A stretch of 64,000 bases of DNA from positions 5,766,001 through 5,830,000 of the forward strand of contig VNWV01000001.1 of assembly GCA_009801085.1 (NCBI GenBank), written 5' to 3'. A program made the position numbers and the translations under genes. Under the pieces are notes generated by a model. It was not told the DNA's origin, made no database searches, and was given only the letters and a program-made list of their open reading frames with translations. Positions 22,997 through 32,617 of the stretch are shown piece by piece. How positions within the stretch are numbered: position 1 is the stretch's first letter; the number at the start of each line of letters is the position of its first letter. Source of the stretch: Lasiodiplodia sp. COLG20. Lineage: Eukaryota > Ascomycota > Dothideomycetes > Botryosphaeriales > Botryosphaeriaceae.

Positions 22997-24217
22997 ATGG
23001 CCAAGATTTTCCTGTGAGTAAACCCGACAAGAACCTTTGCCATCAACTTCTCACTAAAGCTCGCACACCAGAACCGGCGCCTCGGGCTACATTGGCGGCG
23101 AAGTGCTCCACGCCATAGCAACCGCGCACCCCGAATACTCCATCCGCGCACTAAACCGCGACGCCACCAAATCCGCCCTCATCACCGCCGCCTACCCGAA
23201 CGTGACCATCGTCCCGGGCAGCCTCGACGACAGCGCGACCCTCGAATCCGAAGCCGCCCAGGCGGACATCGTGCTCAACCTCGCCGCGCGCGAGCACCTC
23301 TCCAGCGCGCAAGCCATCCTCAAAGGCCTGACCTCCCCTTCCCGCACCAGCAGCACCACCGCCAAGCGGCCCTACTGGATCCAGGTCTCGGGCGCCACGC
23401 TCCTCGCCTCGCCCGAGATCGCGAGCGGTACCTTCGGCGAGCCGAGCGACAAGGTGCACGACGATGTGTCCGGCGTCGCCGAGATAGTATCCCTCGTCCG
23501 CGGCAACCCCAAGCGCGCGACGGACAATTTTCTCCTCGACAGCCACAGTCATGGCGTGAATACGGCGCTCGTGCCGCCCGGCATCATCTACGGCGAGGGC
23601 GCCGGCCCGGTCAACCGGCGCACCTTCCAGGTGCCGGAGCTGGCGCGCGTCGCCGTCGAGCGCGGGCGCGCCGTGCAGGTGGGCCGCGGTCTGGCCAGGT
23701 GGGGCTACGTGCATATACGGGACCTGGGCCAGCTGTTTTTGCGGCTGGTGGAGAAGGCGGCGGCGGGAGATGGGCGGGCGGGGCTGTGGGGGGAGGAGGC
23801 CATCTATTTCACTGGCGTCGGTAGCGATATCGTAAGTTTTTTTTTATTTCCCCATCCCCCCTTTTTTTTCTCGCTCTCTCCCCTCCAAAAAGTGGAACAA
23901 ATGGCGATCATCTTGCTGACACGAGTAATTTTTTGCTATTCTCTAAACAGTCCTTTGCGGAAATTTCCCAGCGCGTTGCGCAGGCTGCGTTCGAGAAGGG
24001 TTATATCAAGACCGCAGATGTGGAGGAGCTGTCGGCAGAAGAGGCGGACAAATTGATCGGCCATGCAAGCGCTGTTCTGGGCACCAATGCTCGTTGCGAG
24101 GCGAGGCGTGCGAGGGAGCTTCTTGGGTGGAAGCCTGCGCAAAATGACCTTATTGATGAGATTCCTGTGACGGTCGAGGCTGAGGCTCGTAAACTGGGCG
24201 TTGCGGGCCGAACGTAG
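22997..24217 (+). CDS. NAD-dependent epimerase/dehydratase-like protein (extended SDR)
   Basis: Exons 22997-23013, 23072-23831 and 23951-24217 close to 347 aa. Exon 1 is only 17 nt (MAKIFL), and the nucleotide-binding motif TGASGYIG is completed across intron 1, so the micro-exon is well supported. Further marks are LNRD (end of the second strand), VLNLAA, IQVSGATLL and VPPGIIYGEG. The strict YxxxK pair of true epimerases is not evident, so it may belong to the atypical group of fungal 'NAD-dependent epimerase/dehydratase' proteins that act as reductases or sensors. The second intron starts with GTAAG followed by a long T run. Cytosolic; substrate unknown. Confidence 0.88.
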
Positions 24218-24408
24218 GTGGAACTTAGGCCCCTTAAAGACTCTCTGCAAAGTATCTGATATAACCCAGGGCTCACATGGCTCGCCTGTGACAAATGATA
24301 ATTTTTTGAACGTCCAAATTGCGTTGGAACAACATTAGAGCCCGAGTTCTATGCTTGGATGACTTTTACCACAAGCTATGCCGCCGCTCAGATTTGATGC
24401 TAAAGGTA

Positions 24409-27182
24409 TCAAAGGTTTTCATTGAAATTCCCAGACTATTGAATCAGTCGTCAGTACTCCCAATTCTTGCTGGCCGATGGAGAAAACTTACGAATAGGTG
24501 AGCCGCCACATCAACGAACTCGCCTTCGTGCTCAGCCTCAGATCTGGCCCTGGCCGCTTCTTCTTCTGCCGTCAATTCGATTGCTTGCTTTTCCGAGCAC
24601 TTCGGTAGAGAAGGAACCGATTCCTGGAGGTATAGGATGCGTTGATCCATCCTTGAAAGCAATGCTTGCTGTTTCTGTGGACACGATAGCGGTTAGCAGG
24701 GGTGAGTATCGCAAGTGGCCGACTATCATACCTTTTCCGCAAGTTCACGGATTGCTTGAACAGCACTTCTTTTGTAGTGTTCCAATTCCTTGTTCCGCTG
24801 ATTCGTGATATCTTTGTTTTGTGAAAGACCCAATGAGTCTATCAAGTTTACTCCAGGGATGATGTATTCCCGTGACACTTCACAGTAAAGGCGGGATACT
24901 TCAAACACAACACTGAAATAGCCGCGTATCATCAAGGTGGTGTTGAGAAGCACCTGTAACAGTTAGCCTGCACTCATTGCTGATCTGTCGCCATGCTCAC
25001 CTGCTTCTGGAAGTCTCGAAACGTAACTCCGGCAATCGCGCCCGATTCATCTCGGTCAATACCAGTCTCAAGTGTTTCCACCAGGTCTCTACACGGCCCG
25101 CGGGCAGCAAACTCGACCATTCCAGAAATTCCCTGGAAAAAGCGGAGTAGAGAGGTAATTTGCTCTTTCAAGCCGGACAGAGCACTGATTGAAGCGCGGA
25201 GGATGCGGACAATCTCCTCCTGAAGGCGAGTCAGTCTAAACATCTCGCGGAAACTGGATATAGAAACTTACGAGCGTCACATTTTCAGCTTGCAGCTTGC
25301 CGATTGCCAGCTGGATGTCTGAGATTCTCTCCAGGTTTTGATTAAGTCTTGTGACACTTGCATCGTATGCTTCTCTTTGGACCTCAAGGCTTGCTGTACT
25401 GGATTCAAAGGCTGCGGCAGCTCTGTCAAGCTGCGCTCGGACTGATACACGCATTAGAGATTTATTAAAGTAGATTTCAAGGTGTGAAAGATCCATACCG
25501 ATTGATTGGCTGGCTTTGTAGCGCTTTGAATGCCTTTTGAGGCGTGGCGGCGTCTGCTTCGTTGTCAGTCTATGCTGATTCTCCGAGGATGGTTTGACCC
25601 ACAGCACCAGCTGCCATCCCTTCCAGATTATCCTTTCTTGCTTTCAAAGAAGCGGCGCGAGCCTGAAGATCTGCAACTCTTTTCTGCCATGTCTCCCAAG
25701 CTATGGGGGAGCTTGATCCTGAGATCTCTCGCTGGGATTTTGCAACGTCCTGAATTTCATGGATAATCTGAACGATGTTAGTACCACTTTCGGCCCGATA
25801 ATCTATGACAACCGCAATACCTCGAGAGCCTCATTGACGATATACTTGGCGTCATACGAGTACGATCCAGGGGTGGCATTGTCCGGAAGGTCGTGGTCCA
25901 TGATTTCCAAGAACGTGCGGATCGTCCCAGGACTGTTCGAAGGCACTGCGCCATCTTTTTGAGGTGCAGGAGGAAGTCCGCCGTTGACAACAGATGATAA
26001 GAGTGATAGGTATGTGAGTAGATTGTCCAAGTGCATGCATGCAGGATCATCGTGTCTGCCGACAATCGGTCCGGGACCTTCGAAATGCTCGTGGTCATCG
26101 TTGTGATCTTTCATTAGAGTTGACTTCAAAGTATCAAAAACCGATTGTCCCAGGGCCACATATTTGTGGGGCGTAAGAGCCGTGACCAGAGCACCTCCGA
26201 TGCTGAAGACACTTTGGCTGAGTACATCAACCACACTCATGCCGACAACATCCCAACCTAAGTTCATCGTTAGTTGTGAAATGGAAGCCGGTACTTCGAA
26301 GATGATTCACCAGAGGGTATATTTTTAGAAGCATGCTTGAAGGCATCTTCAGCAAGAAGCATCCTCCTTTGAGCTTCTCTCACAGCGTCCTCCTTTCTCA
26401 GCATCTCTTTCTCGGCAAAGTCCTTACGGATCTTCTGCGAATGGACTTGGTCTTGGTTTTCGTGGCGTTTTTCAATTGTGTCATCTGACAAGTTAGTAGT
26501 ATCCGACACGGACAGGTGTTTCGGCTTACGCTCGGATTCGGTAGCTACCTGGCTTAGCTCTTGGGCCACGTCAAGCCAGGCTTCGAATTTGGCTTCAATA
26601 ACTTGCAAGTGGCTTTCACATTCTCCAACAGTACTTTTCAGGGTGGTCATGCATGCAGGCAATGTCTTTTTGGCACCTTCTTCATCGTTGAGAGCATGTA
26701 TAATCCTGTTGACCTGTTACAGAATGCGTCAACGCATGTGTCGCAGGCTTGGAAGGGGAAGCTCACAGTCCCAGTTTCCGAAAACAGGTACCTCGAATGC
26801 ATTACTAATTTGTCCATGCGGGATTCAGTCTCGATGAATGTCTTGCGGCCAATGTCAACCAAGTACACCAGATTGGCTTGTAGAGATTCATATCTGATGC
26901 CAATTTTAGCATCCATGGAACATTGCGCAAATGGCATTCGGCTTACTGTAGATGAGTGAATCCATTTTTCGGCTTTTTTAGTTTGAGCCCCGATGCAGCA
27001 GGGGACGATGCGACAACCTGACACGCGCCTACGAAGCTCAGAGCCAGAGGCGCAGCGCTGAGCAAAGTTCCCCAATGATGGTTGCGGATCAGGCTGTCGG
27101 AGATCTCCTGCGAAAACTGCGCGGCCGTCCGCGCGGCCTCCCGGTTCCTCAGCTGCTCGTACTTCTCCACGTCGGTAGCCAT
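24409..27182 (-). CDS. Large helical, coiled-coil-rich protein of unknown function (divergent partner of CVNH gene)
   Basis: Twelve exons: 27182-26947, 26893-26767, 26713-26530, 26484-26311, 26257-25821, 25767-25603, 25553-25499, 25441-25272, 25219-25001, 24953-24732, 24674-24492, 24435-24409. All phases close to 732 aa. Not recognised. A hydrophobic stretch near residues 37-58 and a second near 244-268 could insert in membrane. Charged amphipathic helices lie at about 195-235, 400-440 and 462-515; residues 590-660 carry a well-ordered block (around YIIPGVNLIDSLGL), and the end is acidic. Exon 7 (18 codons) is the least certain. Intron 3 is 45 nt, so skipping its removal keeps the frame. The mix of hydrophobic segments and long helices resembles alpha-pore-forming architecture, but this is inference. 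Confidence 0.72.
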
Positions 27183-27399
27183 TCTGATTTGATCGGGGAA
27201 GGGATGGCTTGGGTGCGGTTTCGGATGTTTGCTGATCTGGTCGTGCGACGGTCGTGACGGGGGACAGACGGGCTCAAATGACAAAAGGCTGCGAAGCCTC
27301 TTCAAATAGATTGTCAAGCGGCTCTCAAGGTTTCACGTCATGCGGGTCACAGGCTCAGCAGTATGGATGAGGGGCGGCATGTCTTGGCTTGGCTCTCGA

Positions 27400-27404
27400 C
27401 CAAT
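27400..27404 (+). promoter_or_regulatory. CCAAT box
   Basis: CCAATGGTGC, one of two matching CCAATGG-GC elements in the divergent promoter; about 220 bp from the start of the helical gene. Confidence 0.4.
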
Positions 27405-27645
27405 GGTGCGGCCACTGCAGCATTTCCGAAACAAATTGCGAGGACGTGCGATTTGAAAATGTCCATGCGGCATCGAGTCTGCAACTTCACTCCACTATGA
27501 CCGCCAGAAGTCCCAGGGACGCAGTAACCCGCCGCCACGGCTGCCTGCAGGGAGCAAAGCCACAACCCCCAAAAAAGGCGGTGAGCCGGAGAGAACACGT
27601 TTGCTCCGGTTTGCGGAGAGATTGGAAATAAAATTCCAAGTTTGT

Positions 27646-27650
27646 CCAAT
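27646..27650 (+). promoter_or_regulatory. CCAAT box
   Basis: CCAATGGCGC, second of the two matching elements; about 340 bp before the CVNH start. Confidence 0.4.
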
Positions 27651-27984
27651 GGCGCAGGCCAAAGGATCGCGATTTTGCAATGCGCTGTACCTTTATCGCA
27701 TGGCTGACACGGCGGCTGAGCCACTCCGGCCGAGCCTGTAGGGCTCAATTCGGAGTTGTGTGTCTCTGTGGCTGTGGGGCCCCTGTTTCAATAGTCGTCG
27801 ATCATGCCACATGATAACCTACGTGTACAAAGGGGTTTTTGTCAAGCTTGATGTACAGCTCACTGCCCGGGTGTTTGCCACCGTCGACACCCTCTTCGCT
27901 ACTGTAGTCCTTTTCCTGCTTTTCCCCATGGTCGATCTCGCATGTCTTCTTTCCGCTTTGTTCCGGCTTACTCCCCGCCTCGAT

Positions 27985-29453
27985 ATGTCTTTCTCGAAAT
28001 CATCCCACACCATAACTTTGTCATCTGATTCTTTGTTGTCTGCAAAATGCCGGACCTGTGACGGCGAATGGCAGGACTCTTCTATCAGGCTGAACGACTT
28101 CTTGGGCAACGAGGATGGCGCCTTCCAGCTTGGAGACCGGGATTTTTCTTTGACGGCCAAAGACGCTGTCGTTGAGCAAACCGAAGACTGCACCGTCTTG
28201 AAAGCATGTTTGAGGAAAAGGGACGGCACCTGGCAGGACGCATCTGTTGAGCTCGACGCCTTCATCTCCAACCATAATGGCGAACTCTGCCTGTAAGATC
28301 TTCCAGTCACGTGCTGTACAGGTGCTTCTTTGCAACATCTTTTCCTGCCCGGTTTTCTGACTCTCTCCAGGGAGATTGATGTTTTCCTGCCTTCCATTTC
28401 CGAGGGCATCACTCAGGAGCTGCAAACGCTGGTAACCAAATGCGAGGCTTCAGCCAGAGAGCTCCAAGCAGGCATCCGGAACAGCATCACCGAGGGAACG
28501 TCTTCGGCATTTTCCTCCATCTCCTACGCCTTCCAGGGGATTGAGGACACCCAACATGCATTGAGAGACGCACGTGTCGACATAACTCACACGATTCAGC
28601 ACCAGGCCATCTTCATAAACACTCTGTTCACCAAGAGCATGAAGGAATGGACGATAGTCGAAGATGCAGTGGCTGCAAGCAGTCAGCGAGTCAAAGAATT
28701 CCAGCACACGCAGTTGCATGATGCGACCATGGAGGTCGAGAGAACAGAGCAGAAAATTTCATCCCAGATAAAAGAGACGCAAAGGAGAAGGACACGGACT
28801 GAGGAGCAGATTCAATCTTTGCAAAAACAGATCGATTTGAATGAAGAGGCCCACAAAGCAGCACAAGAGCAGGCTGAGGCAGCGAATGGCCGGACCATTG
28901 GATATTCGATTGTGGGTGGATGCAAGTCCCCATCTCACTTCCCCGGGGCTAACGGGAACAGGCCTCCGTAATACTCCCTTTCATATTCATACCCCTCGCA
29001 GTGTATGTGCTCCACTAGCCAAGTAAAGTTCTGTAACTGATTCTAATGAACAGCAGCGCTGCGGGAGAAAGGGAAGACTGGGGCAGACGAAAAGACGGAT
29101 TCCGAAGGAAAGTCAACGAAGCAAGAATAGCCCAAGGCACGCAGATTCAGCTCTTGCAACGCTTGGAGGAAGGCATGGAGGAAGCCGAAAGGAGCAAGGA
29201 AAAGTGTCTGGCCCTCCGCAGGCAGACAGAAAGGCTTACCGAAGATCTCAACCACTTCGAGGCCGGGATTCACGAGCTGAAAAAGAGCATGACGGTCTTT
29301 TCCTTGAGCCTCAGACGAGCCGAGACCAGCGCGGTAACAGCGTTCCAATACAGCCAGACGCTGGAAGAAGGACGGGCCATTCTGAACGATGCTTTACGGC
29401 TCAAGTCGGAACTTTCGGAGGGCCACAAATTACAACGCATGCTGGAGATCTGA
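27985..29453 (+). CDS. CVNH-domain lectin fused to coiled-coil region with central hydrophobic segment
   Basis: Exons 27985-28292, 28371-28911, 28962-29002 and 29054-29453 close to 429 aa. Residues 1-103 are a cyanovirin-N homology (CVNH) domain: two internal repeats are visible (DGEWQDSSIRLNDFLGN and DGTWQDASVELDAFISN), each with conserved cysteine. CVNH domains bind oligomannose-type glycans. Residues 104-278 and 300-429 are long charged heptad-type helices; between them exon 3, only 41 nt, codes the core of a hydrophobic segment (ASVILPFIFIPLA). No signal peptide is seen. The order lectin, helix, membrane segment, helix is unusual; a membrane-acting role is inferred. It is divergent from the 732-aa helical gene with a shared 0.8-kb promoter. 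Confidence 0.85.
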
Positions 29454-30481
29454 CATTTCGCTGGAGAGGACACGTTGAGAAGGATTGAAGGTTAAGGACC
29501 TTGGAGGAGAATAGAAATCCCGCACCTTGTGCCACCCGTCAATCTCCAGGTCCATCCGGGTAACATTAGCATCACCGAGACCATCACAACCACATAATCC
29601 ATGGTCATGGACAATTCGGCAAAAAAAGGAATTCCGTCAAAACACATCTAAAGTGTTTACTGGGAGCCGGTTCGTCCAAGGGATCTTAGGAAAACTGCGC
29701 CACGCGTTTCATTCTTTCTTGGAGCAGAAAGCCCCGTACCGGATACGATCGAGCAACAAATAGCTTGAATACCGAAAGACTTTGAAGTCGGATGCTTCAC
29801 CAACGGTGTTCGAAGACCCTCCGATTGACGGATGAAATAGCCGGGTGGACCGCTTCTCCCTTGCTGCAATATAATCAGAGTGGACAAGTGGCATTTTCTC
29901 ATTTTTCATTCTCTAAAAGACATCAACGTGGGCATGACCTTGACTTCGGGGAAATAAATCTTTGCGAACTGAACTTTTCTAATTTGGCGTTGTACTGTTA
30001 TTGCAGCTGTTCCAAAGGAGGGGGAAAGGGTTGCAGCGCCGGGTTTCACAGGAAGAGGATGATGTAAGTGCAGCGAAAGGTTCTACAACCATATTCCGGC
30101 ATTCGGCTTCGTCGCTTGCGGATATCAGACGACATGATTTTTCTTAAATAAGTTCTTATGGCTTATGAGGTGGAGGGATACACATGCAAAGAGTAGTGAT
30201 AATGTTTGGATTTTGTTGGCTGCAAATCAGTACCAAGCGGAATAACCAATATTGATAGAATCAGCACAACTTACACTGAATGGAATAATTCCACAAAATC
30301 AATAAGTCTTTGGAAATAACTGGGATCTTCATCGAATCGTGTTTCGCTTTCAACATTTCGTTAGTGATACCTATGGCCTACTTCTACATCGTTTAGAACC
30401 ACCTTTTATTTTCCATACATTCCAAAACCTTTCGACAATGCACCAGCGCCAACCTCATAATTACATGCTAGATTGAAGTGT
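29454..30481. other. Convergent intergenic region, no gene seen
   Basis: About 1 kb between the 3' ends of the CVNH and nuclease genes. AT-rich in its right half. No ORF with coding character, no repeat family recognised. Confidence 0.6.
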
Positions 30482-31842
30482 TTAACAGGTGCAGCCAATA
30501 GCATGCCTCTTGTGCTTCTGGCGCTCAGCGCTGTTGTCCCTACGCGCCCATCCCTCCGGGGGAAACACGTAGGCCTCGCGCTTCACCGACACATCCCTCT
30601 TCAACTTCGCAAGGCTAGTCTCGCCAGTGGCGATCAGATCGAGCCAAGCAGCGAGGCGGTAGCCAGCTATTCACCGCAGATCAGCACCTCTTCGTATCCA
30701 AACAGGCAATACGAAATCATCGTAAAAGGAAGGAGGGGGAGGGGAAAAATGGAACTCACCCTTCGCAACCTGCAGCTTAATGGTGTCGATTGAGTCATCG
30801 TAGTAAGTGCCGCTCAGATCTCCGCTCTCAACGGCGCTCACACCGTCCGGCAGGACGACCGAGCAAACATACTTGTTCGTATCCGACGCCCAGACCAGCG
30901 CGCTGGCTTCGGCGTCGTCCACGTCCATGCCATCAAGCCAGCCGGCGGCCTGACTCTTGTATTCGCCCGAATTGATAGCTGTTGTCAGCGTCGTGGCCCA
31001 GGACCTAGCGTCAGCCAAGGCATAGCCGCCAACGAGCTGCTCAGGCATGTTGGTGTCCCTGTAAAAACGGTGGTCAGCATCTATAATGAGATTTCCGAAT
31101 AAAAGGGCATTTCGCTTACCAAATGTGATGCAGGTTGGTGCTCTCACCATCATACGTCACGTCGATTCCATTGCCGCCGACCTCGAGCGCCTCGTCGTGC
31201 AGCGGCTGGTGGATGTCGCCGAGGAAGTGGATAACCCACTTCAGCGCCATCTGCTTCTCCGTGCTAGAGACGCTAGAGGATTGGACACGAGAGGTCTGGA
31301 AATCAAAAGTTTGTTAGCCAGTGTCCATCAAGACTTGAGGAAGCCTGCTGCAGAAGTTCACATATACGCCAATTCAAATGCTACTTTCATGCCTTCGAAA
31401 TGCGCCAATCAACTTTCACCAAAACTTGATTGCTTCCCGACCAAGAGCAAACAGAAATAAAGGCAGCCAAAAAGAGGAAATGAGCACCACTTACATAATT
31501 GGCAATAGCGCTCACAATACAACCGCTATCCGGGCAGTCCCTCTCCAATTCGACCCCACAGCTGTCGGGAGGATTATCATTGGCATCGATGTAATGATAA
31601 CCGGCCGAAAACGCGCCCTCTGTCGTGTACCTGTAGCTGTCCGCCCACGTGGCGACGGAAGCCAGGTAACTGGACGAGGTGCTGTCGAGGATGCCCTGGG
31701 CCCAGGTCGCCGTGTCGGCCGACACGAAGTTCTGCGCAATGAACGCAACCGTCTCGTGTCCCAGCGTGCCCCAAGCGTTGACGACCGCAGGGAGCAGCGG
31801 GAGGGTTGCGGCGACGGCGGTGGTGCGAAGGAGCCGAGTCAT
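30482..31842 (-). CDS. S1/P1-type nuclease, secreted
   Basis: Exons 31842-31495, 31295-31120, 31058-30760 and 30666-30482 give 335 aa. A signal peptide ends at VVNA, so the mature protein starts with Trp of WGTLGHE, whose N-terminal tryptophan and His are zinc ligands in S1/P1 nucleases. Other ligands: ATWAD, YHYID, HFLGDIHQPLH and HHIWDTNM. These zinc enzymes cut single-stranded DNA and RNA and remove 3'-phosphate from mononucleotides. The fungal end motif AGYRLAAWLD is formed across intron 3, which fixes the ATAG acceptor. Extra C-terminal residues (about 40) are basic and end in a Cys pair. Probably secreted for phosphate and nucleotide scavenging. Confidence 0.95.
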
Positions 31843-32617
31843 GGTGGACGATCAAGTTGACTGACAGTTGGCCGGGGAGGAAGATTGACCACGAGAGGAT
31901 GATGGAATCAAGAGCAGCGACATCGGGGGCCTGCTATATACTTGGATGATAGCAGATATGGGCGGCGCACGGAGCAACAGAGAGATAGCATTGGTTTCTA
32001 CAGCATCGGTCAGGTCCGGCGGATTTGGAGGAGGGGTTAGCGATTAGTAGCTGCAATCCGGCCATCGTAAAAGAAATGCCGGCGGCAAGGAAGAGATGCG
32101 AATCAGACGAAGCGAATCAGGCCCCGTGGGCTTGACGAGATGCCAGGTACCGCCTAGCGCCCAGCAAGGAGACCTTTCCCAAAGAGGCAGCCGCATCAAC
32201 ATGCGATGCAAAGGCCACCATAAGAGCCCGAGGTGCCGTCGCTGGCTGTGGTTGGCCATGCAAAATGACCAGGCACGGCGACCAGAGCCCGATGTTTCAC
32301 GGCTTCCCGCACGCGAGGCCCACTGGCTGCGCGGGGAACCTGGGCTGTTGTGTCTTGCTCAACCCTGCATTTATTCGCTATTTTTCTTTTCGTCTGAGAC
32401 GAGAGTGTACTGAACATTGGCCAAGGAAGACCCAATCATAGACGCCTTGCCTGCCGCTCCCAATCCAGACTAATCTTACAACACAAGAAAACCCCGCAAG
32501 GGCAAAAGAAGACGGAAGACCGTGTTCGTCGTCGAAATGCGCGCCGGAGCGACCCGATGCGCCGGAAAACAAGAGAAAAAGCTTATCGTCCCCTTCCCCC
32601 ACGTTCATTAGAGCTTG
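31843..32617. other. Intergenic region, promoter of S1/P1 nuclease
   Basis: About 775 bp between two minus-strand genes. Contains one TATA-like element; nothing else recognised. Confidence 0.6.
31935..31940 (-). promoter_or_regulatory. TATA-like box of the nuclease gene
   Basis: TATATA, about 95 bp before the ATG at 31842 on the minus strand. Confidence 0.4.

Larger units (their letters stand above)
27183..27984. other. Shared divergent promoter of the helical/CVNH pair
   Basis: About 800 bp between two divergent start codons. It carries two CCAAT boxes in near-identical context and no coding signal; ORFs reading into the CVNH gene from 27760 lack family support. Confidence 0.6.

Noticed and set aside
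27760..27984. Upstream in-frame extension of the CVNH protein (75 codons)
   Set aside because: The CVNH domain starts directly after the ATG at 27985; the upstream part is promoter-like and has no family support, though a hydrophobic stretch in it could mimic a signal anchor.
1..31000. Secondary metabolite cluster (SDR, FAD monooxygenase, hydrolase, MFS transporter)
   Set aside because: No backbone enzyme or pathway-specific zinc-cluster regulator is present, and the enzymes are separated by unrelated genes.
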